From the NCBI GenBank assembly GCA_963842295.1, contig CAWJFY010000004.1:124001-188000 (forward strand): a stretch of 64,000 nucleotides of DNA, written 5' to 3'. Position 1 is the stretch's first letter. Every line of letters starts with the position of its first letter. Under the pieces are notes generated by a model. The model saw only the letters and a list, made by a program, of their open reading frames with translations, was not told the DNA's origin and made no database searches. Positions 27,343 to 36,572 of this stretch are shown here, piece by piece. This stretch comes from JAJNBA01 sp963842295 (GTDB taxonomy: Bacteria; Actinomycetota; UBA4738; HRBIN12). The position numbers and the translations under genes were made by a program.

Positions 27343-28209
27343 ATGGACCTGATCTGTGTGGGCGACGTGATGCTCGACGTGCGGGTGGACGCAGGGGAGC
27401 TCGCGCGAGGAGGCGACGTCCATGGAAGGGTGTCACTGCAACCCGGTGGGACGTCGGCCAACGCGGCGGTGTGGGCGGCCACGACGGGCGCGACGACTCG
27501 GGTGCACGGCCGTGTGGGAGCCGACACCGTGGGGAGGCTCCTCCGTACCGAGCTCGAGGTCAGAGGCGTCGAGGCGGTACTCGTCGAAGACCCCGAGGCC
27601 CCGTCCGGCACGATGCTCGTCGTGTTCGAGAAGGGCGAGCGCTCGATGGTGGCCGACCGTGGGGCGAACGCCCGCCTGGTTCCTGCCGACCTTCCGACCG
27701 TTCTCGACGCGGGAGCGGTGCTCGTGTCCGGCTACCTCCTCCTGCAGGGAGGCGCCCGTGAGGCCGGACTCGAGGCGATCCGTCGGTCCCGGGCGGAGTG
27801 GATCGGGGTGGAGGCGGCGTCATGGCCCCTGGTCGAGGCCGTCGGGCCGGAAGGGTTCGACGAGCTCGCCACGGGCGCGACCGTGATCCTCGCGAACGAG
27901 CACGAGGCGGAGGCATTGACCTCGATGGGACCGCTCCCCGCTGCCCACACGCTCGGCGAGCGCTATCGGGCCGTGTGCATCAAGCGAGGCGCCGAAGGGG
28001 CCGTGCTGGTGCTGGACGGACGGGCCTACGAGGCGGTGTCCGAGGCCGTCGAGGAGCGCGATCCGACGGGAGCCGGCGATGCCTTCGACGGTGTCCTGCT
28101 CGCGTCGCTCGCGCGAGGGACCGATCCGGAGGAAGCGCTCGACAGGGCATGCCGTGCCGGAGCCGGCGTGGCGGCCAGCTCATCGGTGTGGCCGGCGGTG
28201 ACGCGGTGA
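27343..28209 (+). CDS. PfkB-family carbohydrate/nucleoside kinase, probable pseudouridine kinase
   Basis: A 288-residue ribokinase-fold protein. The N-terminal LICVGDVMLDVRV, LQPGGTSANAAVWAAT and GRVGADTVGRLL are the first PfkB signature region. The second signature DPTGAGDAFDGVLLASL carries the catalytic Asp. Its stop overlaps the start of psuG (GTGA), and PsuK-PsuG pairs degrade pseudouridine to uracil and ribose 5-phosphate. ThiD is another PfkB-fold kinase that might be expected in a thiamine unit, but the ThiD hallmarks are not seen here. ATG 27343 lies 25 bp after the AIRS-like gene; TACCCT 10 nt upstream could give it a separate promoter. Confidence 0.8.
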   Translation: MDLICVGDVMLDVRVDAGELARGGDVHGRVSLQPGGTSANAAVWAATTGATTRVHGRVGADTVGRLLRTELEVRGVEAVLVEDPEAPSGTMLVVFEKGERSMVADRGANARLVPADLPTVLDAGAVLVSGYLLLQGGAREAGLEAIRRSRAEWIGVEAASWPLVEAVGPEGFDELATGATVILANEHEAEALTSMGPLPAAHTLGERYRAVCIKRGAEGAVLVLDGRAYEAVSEAVEERDPTGAGDAFDGVLLASLARGTDPEEALDRACRAGAGVAASSSVWPAVTR

Positions 28210-29132
28210 CCCCGCGGCTCCGCGTCGGCGACGAGGTCGCGTCGGCGCTCGCGGAGCGGGGGCCCGTGGTCGCTCTGGAGACGAGCGTGATCGGCCAAGG
28301 TCTGCCGCACCCTCGCAACCTCGAGTGCATCGATCGCATGGCGGGAGCCATCCGGGGCGCGGGAGCGGTCCCCGCGTGGATCGGAGTGCTCGGAGGAGAG
28401 GTCGTGGTGGGGCTCTCGGAGGAGGAGCTCGGTCCGTTCGGCGAGCCTGGCGGGGCGGACAAGGTGGCACGGCGCGACCTCCCGGCGGCGTGCGCGCGCG
28501 GCGGCCTCGGCGCGACCACCGTGTCCGCGACGATCTGGGCCGCCGCGCGCGCCGGGATCACCGTGAGCGCGACCGGTGGTATCGGCGGCGTGCATCCGGG
28601 CGAGCCCTCCGACGTGAGCGCCGACCTGATGGAGCTCTCGCGCACACCGGGTGTGTTGGTGTGCAGCGGGCCCAAGTCGATCATCGACCCGGTGTCGACG
28701 GTGGAACGCCTCGAGGAGCTCGGCGTGACCTTGGTCGGCTATGGCGTGAGCCGGCTGCCTTTCTTCTTGGCGCGGGAGGCGGCGGTCGAGCTGGAGCATC
28801 GCGTCGAGACACCACAGGAAGCCGCGGCGGTGCTCGGCGCTGCGATCGATCTGAACACGCGCTCGACGATCCTTCTCTGCAACCCGATCGCCCCCGAGCT
28901 GGCGATGGGTGTCGACGAGGTCATGGACGTGTCGCGCCGGGCCGAGGAGCGAGCGACGAGCGAGGGTGTCGGTGGGAAGGCTCGCACGCCATACCTGCTC
29001 GCGGTCATCGCCGAGCTCACGGGCGGACGCTCACTGGAGGCGAATCTCGCCCTACTGACCTCGAACGCCGCGCTCGCCGGCGACGTCGCGTCCGCCGCTG
29101 CCGGCGTCGGTCAACTCGACCGCAGCCGGTGA
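28206..29132 (+). CDS. psuG: Pseudouridine-5'-phosphate glycosidase
   Basis: A 308-residue PsuG that splits the C-glycosidic bond of pseudouridine 5'-phosphate to uracil and ribose 5-phosphate. It is highly recognisable: VVALETSVIGQGLPHPRN, GGLGATTVSATIWAAARAGI, VSATGGIGGVHPGE, DVSADLMELSRTPGVLVCSGPKSIID, TLVGYGVSRLPFFLAR and GVGGKARTPYLL. These include the Lys and Asp used in catalysis. GTG 28206 overlaps the kinase stop. Its last 81 bp overlap the convergent membrane protein gene. Association with a TPP riboswitch operon is unusual. Confidence 0.93.
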   Translation: MTPRLRVGDEVASALAERGPVVALETSVIGQGLPHPRNLECIDRMAGAIRGAGAVPAWIGVLGGEVVVGLSEEELGPFGEPGGADKVARRDLPAACARGGLGATTVSATIWAAARAGITVSATGGIGGVHPGEPSDVSADLMELSRTPGVLVCSGPKSIIDPVSTVERLEELGVTLVGYGVSRLPFFLAREAAVELEHRVETPQEAAAVLGAAIDLNTRSTILLCNPIAPELAMGVDEVMDVSRRAEERATSEGVGGKARTPYLLAVIAELTGGRSLEANLALLTSNAALAGDVASAAAGVGQLDRSR

Positions 29133-30989
29133 GGTTGCCTCGAGGCTCTCGCCAGCGGCGGTTCGCAGGCGGGAGCCCACTCCGAACGCCACCCACCCAA
29201 GTGCCCCGATCGCGAGCGCCACGATCACCCCACCCCCCCGGCCCAAGGGGAACCCCAACCGGCCCGCGAAGAGGCCGCCGATCGACAACACCGCCAGTCC
29301 GATGGCCGGTGACAGACCGACGGCCGCGAACGCGGGCAGCCCGGTCATGACGAGGGTCCAGCCGAGGCCCACGAGGAGCAGCGTCACCACCGAGATGGCG
29401 GTGAAGCGAATCAGCTCGCCGGCGTCGGCCGGTTCGATCGGTGCGACGGACGGTCGCTGCGGAGGTTCGGGGCCCGCGAGCAACGTGACCCCGGGTCCGA
29501 GCGCGGTGCCCTTCAGCGGCGGCTGCTGACTGTAGCCGGCGAGGTAGGCGGCGACGGAGCCCGGGAACTTCTCCGCGAGTCGACGCCGGAAGTCCCTCGT
29601 ATCTCCGAAGAAGTTCACACGCCAGATGAAGACCGTCTCGTACCGCTCGATCGGCAGCGTGACCTGGAGCGCACGGAGAGGCCGCCAGATCCCCGGCCCC
29701 ACGGGGACGACGACCCGGGTTCCGGGGGGGATCGCATGGAGGTAGGCGGCCAACGTCGCGGCCTGCTCCATCTGTGGCTGGGTGAACCCGGCTGGCTGGT
29801 CCGCCCAGGTGTCGATACCTGCCCGAGCGAGCCATGCGGCCGCCGCCAGGACCAGGACGGCGCTCCCGACGGCGCCCGCGACCACCCAGGGCGCTCCGCC
29901 CGGACGTGATGCCCTGGCATCCGTCCACGAGCGCGTCGCCGCCGCCCCGAGCACGATGAGCGCGGGCACCCCGAGCGCGAACGGGATGATCCGGTGCGGG
30001 ATCGTCATGTCCAACTCTTTCCATGCGTAGAGTCCGACAGGAGCCGCGAGGGCCCACATCGCGAGTGGCACGGCGGTTCGCCTCGACGCCGACCTCCCGG
30101 AGAGCAGCATGATCGCGGCGCCGGCTCCCGCCAGCGGGATGGTGATCGCCAGCTTCATGTACGGGAGCCGGGTCGCGATCTTCGCGGCCGCGTCCTGCTT
30201 CGTCGAAGGGACCTTGTGGGGAAGCTCCGGTGCCGCGCGCAGCGCGATCACGCCCAGCAACGCGCCCAGCGCCACGACCACGAGGAGGCGCGCCGGGTGC
30301 GTGGACCGGGGCCCCGCCGATCGCCTCCTCGTCCACTCGAACACGAAGACGCCGGTCGCGTAGACCCCGAGCAAGAGGACGAGCCCGATCGCGAAGAGCC
30401 AGTGGGCGATCGCGGCGGCACCGATCAGCAGGACAACGGCCGCGGCTCCCTTCCGGCCCGTGCCCACCCGCACGGCGAGGGCGATCGCGGCGACCGCGAA
30501 CACGTCGAGGAGGAGGTTCGAGGCATACCCGATCGCGGTGAGTGCGACGAAGGGGGACGCCGCCAGCCCCACACCCACGGCGACGGCGACCCATCGACGC
30601 TCGCCGGCAACCGCCGCCCCGAGGGCGGCCCCCGCCGCGCCGATCGCGATCGCGAACACGGCCGGGTTCACGCGAGCCCAGTCCAGTGGACTCGCGCCCG
30701 AGACGTCACGGAGGATGCTGGTGACGATGGGGTGGGCGGGTCGCTCTCCGAATGACTCAAGCGAGTTCAAGCCGACGTCGTGCACCACCCTCGTACGGAA
30801 GACGTACCCCGGTGTGTCGATGCCGTGAGGGAATCGCGCCGGATCGGCCAAGTACGGCCCGAGATAGATACGCGCCACCACGACGACCAGCACAACGAGC
30901 AGGAGCCCCCCCAGCACCCGTTCGATCCAGACTCGCCGACCGTCGCCCGACCCTCGCGCCGCGTGTCGGCCTTCCGGCGCGGCGCTCAT
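29052..30989 (-). CDS. Large polytopic membrane protein of the surface-glycan region
   Basis: A 645-residue protein with an N-terminal anchor (VLGGLLLVVLVVVVARIYLG), a soluble loop with HGIDTPGYVFRTRVVHDVG, about ten further TM segments, a large extracytoplasmic loop near residues 395-520 and C-terminal TM helices. The aspartate in the first periplasmic loop and the overall plan resemble GT-C glycosyltransferases, but I see no diagnostic motif. Its plan is shared by the protein at 33378-35339, suggesting distant paralogues. ATG 30989 overlaps the upstream GT2 stop as ATGA, giving an operon sqdB-GT2-this gene. The C-terminus overlaps psuG by 81 bp in antisense. Confidence 0.72.
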   Translation of the reverse strand: MSAAPEGRHAARGSGDGRRVWIERVLGGLLLVVLVVVVARIYLGPYLADPARFPHGIDTPGYVFRTRVVHDVGLNSLESFGERPAHPIVTSILRDVSGASPLDWARVNPAVFAIAIGAAGAALGAAVAGERRWVAVAVGVGLAASPFVALTAIGYASNLLLDVFAVAAIALAVRVGTGRKGAAAVVLLIGAAAIAHWLFAIGLVLLLGVYATGVFVFEWTRRRSAGPRSTHPARLLVVVALGALLGVIALRAAPELPHKVPSTKQDAAAKIATRLPYMKLAITIPLAGAGAAIMLLSGRSASRRTAVPLAMWALAAPVGLYAWKELDMTIPHRIIPFALGVPALIVLGAAATRSWTDARASRPGGAPWVVAGAVGSAVLVLAAAAWLARAGIDTWADQPAGFTQPQMEQAATLAAYLHAIPPGTRVVVPVGPGIWRPLRALQVTLPIERYETVFIWRVNFFGDTRDFRRRLAEKFPGSVAAYLAGYSQQPPLKGTALGPGVTLLAGPEPPQRPSVAPIEPADAGELIRFTAISVVTLLLVGLGWTLVMTGLPAFAAVGLSPAIGLAVLSIGGLFAGRLGFPLGRGGGVIVALAIGALGWVAFGVGSRLRTAAGESLEATSPAAVELTDAGSGGRDVAGERGVRGQ

Positions 30990-32029
30990 CGCAGCCAAGT
31001 CTGGATGATGACTTTGAGGAAGTTCCAGCCGTAGCGGAAGGACTTCGGCTTCTTGGACTCGCCCCCTGCGCGAGCCAGGAAGGTGACCGGCACCTCGACC
31101 ACGCGGGCCCGGTGGCGGAGGGCCTCGATCAGGATCTCGCTCGTCCAGAACTGATCCTGCTTCAGGACCACCTTCTCCAGGAGGTCGGCGCGAGCCGCCC
31201 GATACCCCGACGAGGGATCGGTGATCCGTTGTCCCGTGAGGGTCGTGATGATCCGCGAGAACACGTGTACCCCGAGGTGCCTGATCAGGCTCTCACGCTC
31301 GAACGAGCCCAGCAGCCGTGACCCGTTGACGTAGTCGGCCTCGCCGGCGAGGATCGGCGCGATCACGACCGAGATCTCCTCCGGGAGGTGCTGCCCGTCC
31401 GCATCGAGCGTCACCACCACCTCCGCGCCGAGACGGAGGGCGACCTCGTAACCCACGCGTAGCGCCAGCCCGCCGCCACGTCGGATCGGCAGCTCGGCGA
31501 CCAGGGCGCCCGCCTCACGTGCGACGGCGGCGGTTCGATCGGTCGACGCATCGCTCACCACCACCGGCACGACGTGATGGCCTTCGATCATCGCCGGGAT
31601 CTGCTTGATCACGGCCGCGACGTTCTCCGCCTCGTTGAACGCGGGGGAGACCGTCACCAGTCGAGGGCCGTCCGGCAGGGTGCTCGCTCGTTCCCAGTCG
31701 AACCGTTCCTGCCCGAGCGCCTCCACGAGCAGTCGGATGCTCCGTTCGTTCGTGTCGGAGGTCGTCTGCGCGCGCAGGTACAGGAAGAAGAGCACGCCGA
31801 CGGCAACCAGCAGCGCGAAGATCACGCCGTCGGTACCCCGTTCGAAGTCGAACGTGCGCAGCACCGGATCGAAGAGGGGTGGGTAGATCGCGAGGGCGAG
31901 GACGGCCGCACAGAGCGCGAACAGGATGATCAGGTTCAGCCGGCTGATCCGGCGGCGGTCGTAGCCGCGGAGGACCATCACGAACAGCGCGATCGTCGCG
32001 AGACCCGCCAGGATCCTGATCGCGGGCAT
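30986..32029 (-). CDS. Membrane-anchored family 2 glycosyltransferase (DUF2304 plus GT2)
   Basis: A 347-residue protein. Residues 1-100 hold three TM helices typical of DUF2304 (ILAGLATIALFVMVLRGYDR, LNLIILFALCAAVLALAI, VIFALLVAVGVLFFLYL). Residues about 120-340 are a GT-A fold like dolichyl-phosphate mannosyl/glucosyltransferases: TVSPAFNEAENVAAVI, VVVSDASTDRTAAVA, VVVTLDADGQHLPEE (DxD metal site) and ITDPSSGYRAARADLL. Such enzymes put a sugar on a lipid phosphate carrier. It lies 3 bp after sqdB, hinting that sulfoquinovose or another sugar is passed to a membrane lipid. The substrate is inferred, not shown. Confidence 0.88.
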   Translation of the reverse strand: MPAIRILAGLATIALFVMVLRGYDRRRISRLNLIILFALCAAVLALAIYPPLFDPVLRTFDFERGTDGVIFALLVAVGVLFFLYLRAQTTSDTNERSIRLLVEALGQERFDWERASTLPDGPRLVTVSPAFNEAENVAAVIKQIPAMIEGHHVVPVVVSDASTDRTAAVAREAGALVAELPIRRGGGLALRVGYEVALRLGAEVVVTLDADGQHLPEEISVVIAPILAGEADYVNGSRLLGSFERESLIRHLGVHVFSRIITTLTGQRITDPSSGYRAARADLLEKVVLKQDQFWTSEILIEALRHRARVVEVPVTFLARAGGESKKPKSFRYGWNFLKVIIQTWLR

Positions 32030-32032
32030 CCG

Positions 32033-33208
32033 CTAGCCCGAGGGAGCCTCGACCCCCGGCCGCCACCGGTCCCGCGGGAGGATGGCGTCGGTGATCACGC
32101 GATCCTTGTGCGCTTCGATCACGCCGAACATCGACTCGACGAGCGTCTCCGACAGGTAGTGCGGCTCAAGACCCAGGTCGAGCAACTTGGTGTGCTTCGC
32201 GTTGTAGTAGTGGTCCTCGAGCTCGATGCGTGGGTTGTCGATCGGCTCGATCCGGACGTTCAGGCCGTGCTCCTTGCCCGCGCGCTGGACGATCTCGGCC
32301 AGCTCCATCACGGAGAACTGCTCGGTGAACTGGTTGAAGACGCGGAACTCGCCGCGGTCGGCCGGATTGAGCACCGCGAGCTCCACGCACCTGAGGGTGT
32401 CGACGATGTTGAGATAGCCGCGGGTCTGGCCGCCCTTCCCGTAGACGGTGAGCGGGTGGCCGATGATCGCCTGCACGCAGAAGCGGTTGAGAGCCGTCCC
32501 GAAGACGTCGTCGTAGTCGAAGCGGGTCGCGAGACGCTCGTCCCGCTTCGTCTCGTCTGTCTCGATGCCATACACCACTCCCTGGTTCAGGTCCGTCGCG
32601 CGGGTCCCCCACATCCGGCACGCGAAGTGGATGTTGTGGGAGTCATGGACCTTCGAGAGGTGGTACAGGCTGCCGGGCAACTTCGGATACAGGATGGTCT
32701 CTTTCCGTCCGTTGTGTTCGACGTCGAGGTATCCCTCCTCGATGTCGATGTTCGGCGTCCCGTACTCGCCCATCGTGCCGAGCTTCACCAGATGAGAATC
32801 GGGGGCGAACTCGCGCATCGCCCACAAGACGTTGAGGGTGTTGATGACGTTGTTCTGCTGGGTGAAGACGGCGTGGTCACGATCGCGCATGGAATAGGGG
32901 GCCGAGGGCATCTCGCCGTAGTGCACGATGGCCTCCGGACGGAATCCACGGAAGAGGTCGGTGGTGAGGTCCCATCCGACGAGGTCGCCTTCGGTGACGC
33001 CGATCTCCTTGCCGGAGACCTCCTTCCACGCGGCCGCCCGTTCGGGCAGGGAGCCGGCGATGGGAACCAGGGTGTCGGTGCCGTCCTCCTCGAGGGCCCG
33101 CCGACGCAGGTAGTTGTCGACGACGTGCACCTCGTGGCCACGGTCGGAGAACCGCATCGCGGTCGGCCACCCGAGGTATCCATCGCCGCCCAGGATCAGG
33201 ATGCGCAT
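32033..33208 (-). CDS. sqdB: UDP-sulfoquinovose synthase (SQD1/SqdB)
   Basis: A 391-residue short-chain dehydrogenase-type enzyme making UDP-sulfoquinovose from UDP-glucose and sulfite. It opens with the NAD site ILILGGDGYLGWPTAMRFS. Family-specific blocks are VHYGEMPSAPYSM, TQQNNVINTLNVLWAM, VKLGTMGEYGTPNIDIEEG (active-site Thr region), YPKLPGSLYHLSKVHDS (YxxxK), GTRATDLNQGVVYGI and VFNQFTEQFSVMELA. ATG 33208 has AAAGGA about 10 nt upstream; the longer reading from 33508 is antisense to the divergent gene. It heads the operon with the GT2 and membrane protein. The product may be sulfolipid or a sulfoquinovose-containing glycan; no SqdX/SQD2 homologue is visible next to it. Confidence 0.92.
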   Translation of the reverse strand: MRILILGGDGYLGWPTAMRFSDRGHEVHVVDNYLRRRALEEDGTDTLVPIAGSLPERAAAWKEVSGKEIGVTEGDLVGWDLTTDLFRGFRPEAIVHYGEMPSAPYSMRDRDHAVFTQQNNVINTLNVLWAMREFAPDSHLVKLGTMGEYGTPNIDIEEGYLDVEHNGRKETILYPKLPGSLYHLSKVHDSHNIHFACRMWGTRATDLNQGVVYGIETDETKRDERLATRFDYDDVFGTALNRFCVQAIIGHPLTVYGKGGQTRGYLNIVDTLRCVELAVLNPADRGEFRVFNQFTEQFSVMELAEIVQRAGKEHGLNVRIEPIDNPRIELEDHYYNAKHTKLLDLGLEPHYLSETLVESMFGVIEAHKDRVITDAILPRDRWRPGVEAPSG

Positions 33209-33364
33209 GAGGTGAGTTCCTTTCGGAGGATCAGGTCGGAGGTCTGGGGCTCGAGCGATTCTACCGGAGGGCTTGCGTGCGAAGAGCAACCACCCGGATG
33301 AGAGGCAGCGCGTTGCGCCGTCTCCCATGGAGGGATCCGAGCCTGTCCCTACTGCGGCCTGAGC

Positions 33365-33370
33365 TATCGT
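33365..33370 (+). promoter_or_regulatory. -10 hexamer TATCGT of a probable leaderless transcript
   Basis: TATCGT ends 7 nt before the ATG at 33378; no Shine-Dalgarno lies between them. The same hexamer is used at 42969-42974. Confidence 0.45.
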
Positions 33371-33377
33371 CGCCGGG

Positions 33378-35339
33378 ATGAGGTGGTCGGGACGTCTCTC
33401 GGATCCGGGCCACGTACCTCTTCTGGGTGCGCTCTCGGTCGTGCTGGTGGGTACGGCTGCGGTGATCGCTCTGTACACCTGGGCCTTCCCGCCCGGTAGC
33501 GTCCGCAACGTCGGCGCTGACGCCGATGGCTATGTCGTACAGATCAAGGCCGCTCGCGTCGGCATCCTCGATCTCCAGGGGACGCGCCCGGGAGTGGGAG
33601 TCGCCGGCGCGGTCTTCGCGGGAGCCGGCATCGTGACGCCGGGTGTCGCACCGATCCTGCTGTCGATCGTGGTCGTCGCATGCCTGGGACTCACCGCGGG
33701 GGTGGTCATACGGATCGCCTATGGACTCCCCGGCTGGAGCGCGGGCATCGTGGCGGTGGTTGTCGCGGCCTGGGGCGGAACGTCTCGGCTGGCGTCCGGA
33801 TACCTCGCCAACCTCCTCAGCCTGTCCCTTTTCCTCCTCTTCCTCGCGCTCGCGCTGACTCGCGGCCGAGATCGATCGTTGCCGGCCCTGGTCGCCATCG
33901 TCAGCTCGTCGCTGTTCGCGCATCCCGCGCTCCTGCCCGCCTACGGAGCGATCGTCGTCGGATGGGTCCTGGCGTGCGCGCTTCTCCCTCCGGCCGGAGA
34001 TCGGGCGCTCGAACCCCGGTCGGAGGCGGTCTCGGCGACGCTGGCGCTCGTCCTTGGGGCGGCGGCGGTCGCGCTCATGCTCGGCGCATGGGCCGGACTC
34101 CGACCCGACGACGTCGTGGACTTCACGCTCATCAGCGAACACTTCGGCGGACGTGCGGCCGCGCTGATCGAGTGGCTGAACCCCACCCTCACGTTGCTGG
34201 CGATCGCGGTCGGTGTCTTCGTCGCCTTCCTGCTCCGGAGCGGACGGAGCGCCGCGGTCGTCGCGCGGCTGGGGATCCCGTGGCTCGCGTTCGCGGGAAT
34301 AGGTCTGCTCGCGCCACTCGTGTTCCCCGGTCTCCCGGGCCACCGCACGCTCCTCCTCGGGGTTCCGGCCCCGATGCTCGGAGGGCTGGCGGTCGCGGGA
34401 AGCGCCCACCTGCTGATGTCGAGGGATCGGGGTGCCAGGAGCCGAGCCGTTCTCGGGGCGGCCGCGATCGCGATCGCGGCGAGCGTCACGCTCGGTATCG
34501 CCCTGCTCGGGCTGCGGCCGTTCGATCGGCACGTGAGCGCGCAGCGATCGAGCGAGCGGAGCGCCGCGTCGGCCCTTGCCGGCTATCTCCGAGCGATCGA
34601 TGCGCGCAGACCCGTCGTGATCGTGTCCGATCCGGTGGGCGATGGCGGGATCAGGTTCCTCAAGGCCCGACAGAACACCGTGCGAGCGCTCGCGCCGGAG
34701 GCGATCTTCCTCCGGATCGTGACGTACCTCGGGGACGAACGAGCGTTGCTCGAGGGCCTGCCGACCCGTCGGAGCGGGTCCGATGCGGCCACGTTCAACG
34801 CTGCATCGGACCGGACGTGGCCGGCCGTTCGGTCGGTGCTCGACGACGACCCGATCGTCCTCGCGGCCCGCCCTTGGGTGCGAGCACCGACCTGGGTGCG
34901 GATCGCCGATCGGGTGGTCCCGGGTGCCCCCGATGTCGCCGTGATCCGTGGGCCGATGCCGAAGGGTGACGTGCCGTTGCCACAGAAGCTCGCCGTCTCT
35001 CGATCGCAGGCCGCGATCCGGATCTCGGCGGCCCTGCTGCTCCTCGGTCTCCTCGGCGGTGGATGGAGCGCAGCGACGTGGACCCGCCGTGGTTCGGTCG
35101 TCGACGTGACCGGCCTCGCGCCGGCGTTCGGCCTCTGTCTCGTCGTGCTCGTCGGGGTCGCGACCGCGATCCTCGGTGGCGATCCCGGAGGCCCGGCCGG
35201 GTTGGGAGCCGTCGCACTGGCGGGCTCGGCCGGGTGGATCATCGCTTGGCGTCGGATGCGCGCGACCGGTTCCGAGATGCTGCCCTACGAGAGTTCGGCG
35301 AGCGCTTCGAGCACCCGATCGACCTCGCCCGGCGTGTGA
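33378..35339 (+). CDS. Large polytopic membrane protein, possible GT-C-like
   Basis: A 653-residue protein with an N-terminal TM helix (LLGALSVVLVGTAAVIALY), an extracytoplasmic loop containing NVGADADGYVVQIKAARVG, about ten TM helices to residue 390, a soluble extracytoplasmic domain (about 395-550), and two or three C-terminal helices. The design matches the 29052-30989 protein, including a loop motif with aspartates after TM1, consistent with lipid-linked-sugar glycosyltransferases. I do not recognise a named family. It is divergent from sqdB and its last 55 bp overlap the convergent PLP enzyme gene, so the true C-terminus may be slightly shorter. Confidence 0.7.
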   Translation: MRWSGRLSDPGHVPLLGALSVVLVGTAAVIALYTWAFPPGSVRNVGADADGYVVQIKAARVGILDLQGTRPGVGVAGAVFAGAGIVTPGVAPILLSIVVVACLGLTAGVVIRIAYGLPGWSAGIVAVVVAAWGGTSRLASGYLANLLSLSLFLLFLALALTRGRDRSLPALVAIVSSSLFAHPALLPAYGAIVVGWVLACALLPPAGDRALEPRSEAVSATLALVLGAAAVALMLGAWAGLRPDDVVDFTLISEHFGGRAAALIEWLNPTLTLLAIAVGVFVAFLLRSGRSAAVVARLGIPWLAFAGIGLLAPLVFPGLPGHRTLLLGVPAPMLGGLAVAGSAHLLMSRDRGARSRAVLGAAAIAIAASVTLGIALLGLRPFDRHVSAQRSSERSAASALAGYLRAIDARRPVVIVSDPVGDGGIRFLKARQNTVRALAPEAIFLRIVTYLGDERALLEGLPTRRSGSDAATFNAASDRTWPAVRSVLDDDPIVLAARPWVRAPTWVRIADRVVPGAPDVAVIRGPMPKGDVPLPQKLAVSRSQAAIRISAALLLLGLLGGGWSAATWTRRGSVVDVTGLAPAFGLCLVVLVGVATAILGGDPGGPAGLGAVALAGSAGWIIAWRRMRATGSEMLPYESSASASSTRSTSPGV

Positions 35340-36535
35340 TAGTGGCAGAAGCCGATCCGGACGGCGCCCCCCGACTCGAACAGCTCGAGCCTGGTCATGA
35401 TCTCTCGGGCGTAGTAGTCGCCGTCCCACACGAAGATGCCGCGTTCGGCCAGCCGCTTCGCTGTTTGCCCCGGATGCTCGTCCCCGACGCGGATCGCGAA
35501 CGTGGGTGTTCTCTCGTCCACGCGGGCCCGATCGGCGATGCCCCAGAGCCGGACGTCGGGGAGCGAGGAGATCCCTTCGAGGAATCGATCGGCGAGCGTG
35601 TGCTCGTGGGCGGAGATCGCTTCGTAGGAGGCCGCCAGACGCGCCCGCCGAGCGGTGCCCGCGGCGCCAGCGACGCCCGCCAGGTACTCCACGGCCGCCA
35701 CGAGCCCGGCCAGACCCTCGTGGTTCTGGGTGCCGGTCTCCCAGCGCTCCGGCGTCTCGTCGGGAGCCGGGACGAGCTTGTACGGTGTCCACGTCTCCAG
35801 GAGGCGGCGGCGCGCGGCGAGGATGCCGAGATGCGGGCCGAAGAACTTGTAGGGAGAACAGACGAGGATGTCGGCGCCGAACCCGTGCAGGTCGAGGAGA
35901 CGGTGCTGCGCCAGATGTACCCCGTCGACCGCGACGACGGCACCGACCTCCTTGGCGCGCGCCACGAGGTCGGTGACCGGCGGGATCGTGCCGACCGCAT
36001 TGGACGCGAGTGTGAACGCCACGAGCTTCGTCCGTGGGGACAACGCCTCTTGGAACGACCCGACGTCGATCGTGACGTCGTCCTCGCGCACGTCCACCCA
36101 TCGCACGGTCGCGCCGGCGTCGGCGGCCGCCAGCACCCACGGGCGCACGTTCGCATCGTGATCCAACCTCGTCACGACGACCTCGTCGCCGGGCTCCAGC
36201 ATCTTCGAGAGCGACCTGGACACGTGGAAGAGGAGGGTCGTCGCGTTGGGACCGAACACGATCTCGCCCGGGTCCGCGCCCGTGATGTCGGCGGCCGCGC
36301 GACGCGCCTCCGCGATGACGACATCCGTCTCTTGGCTCGTCGCGAACGCACCGTGCGTGTTGCTCATCCCTCGTCGGTAGTGGCTCGCCACCGCCTCGAT
36401 CACCGCGTCGGGGACCTGGGAACCGCCGGGAGCATCCGCGAGCACAGGGGGCCGGCCGTCCTCGCCGATGCGAGCGAGTGCGGGGAACCTGGCGCGGACG
36501 CTCCGGAGGTCGATCACGGGCACAGGCTCCCGCAC
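35285..36535 (-). CDS. Cysteine-desulfurase-like class V aminotransferase
   Basis: A 416-residue fold-type I PLP enzyme resembling the SufS/CsdA-like VC1184 family. Motifs include the opening RFPAL and GGSQVPDAVIEAV, GPNATTLLFHVSRSL, TRLDHDANVRPW, VAVDGVHLAQHRLLDL (PLP aspartate) and the lysine site ILVCSPYKFFGPHLG (near residue 229). A catalytic cysteine loop like that of true desulfurases is not evident, although IGFCHYHTPGEV near the C-terminus has one cysteine. Activity as a desulfurase or lyase is uncertain. The GTG start at 36535 has in-frame GTG alternatives a few codons in. It follows the DUF402 gene by 37 bp and probably shares its transcript. Confidence 0.82.
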   Translation of the reverse strand: MREPVPVIDLRSVRARFPALARIGEDGRPPVLADAPGGSQVPDAVIEAVASHYRRGMSNTHGAFATSQETDVVIAEARRAAADITGADPGEIVFGPNATTLLFHVSRSLSKMLEPGDEVVVTRLDHDANVRPWVLAAADAGATVRWVDVREDDVTIDVGSFQEALSPRTKLVAFTLASNAVGTIPPVTDLVARAKEVGAVVAVDGVHLAQHRLLDLHGFGADILVCSPYKFFGPHLGILAARRRLLETWTPYKLVPAPDETPERWETGTQNHEGLAGLVAAVEYLAGVAGAAGTARRARLAASYEAISAHEHTLADRFLEGISSLPDVRLWGIADRARVDERTPTFAIRVGDEHPGQTAKRLAERGIFVWDGDYYAREIMTRLELFESGGAVRIGFCHYHTPGEVDRVLEALAELS

Positions 36536-36572
36536 GCGGTGTCCGGCGGCAACCGGCGCCTGGGTCGCTCGA

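Noticed and set aside
33261..36140. 959-residue minus-strand ORF
   Set aside because: Arg/Asp-rich shadow crossing the membrane protein and the PLP enzyme genes; no recognisable motif.
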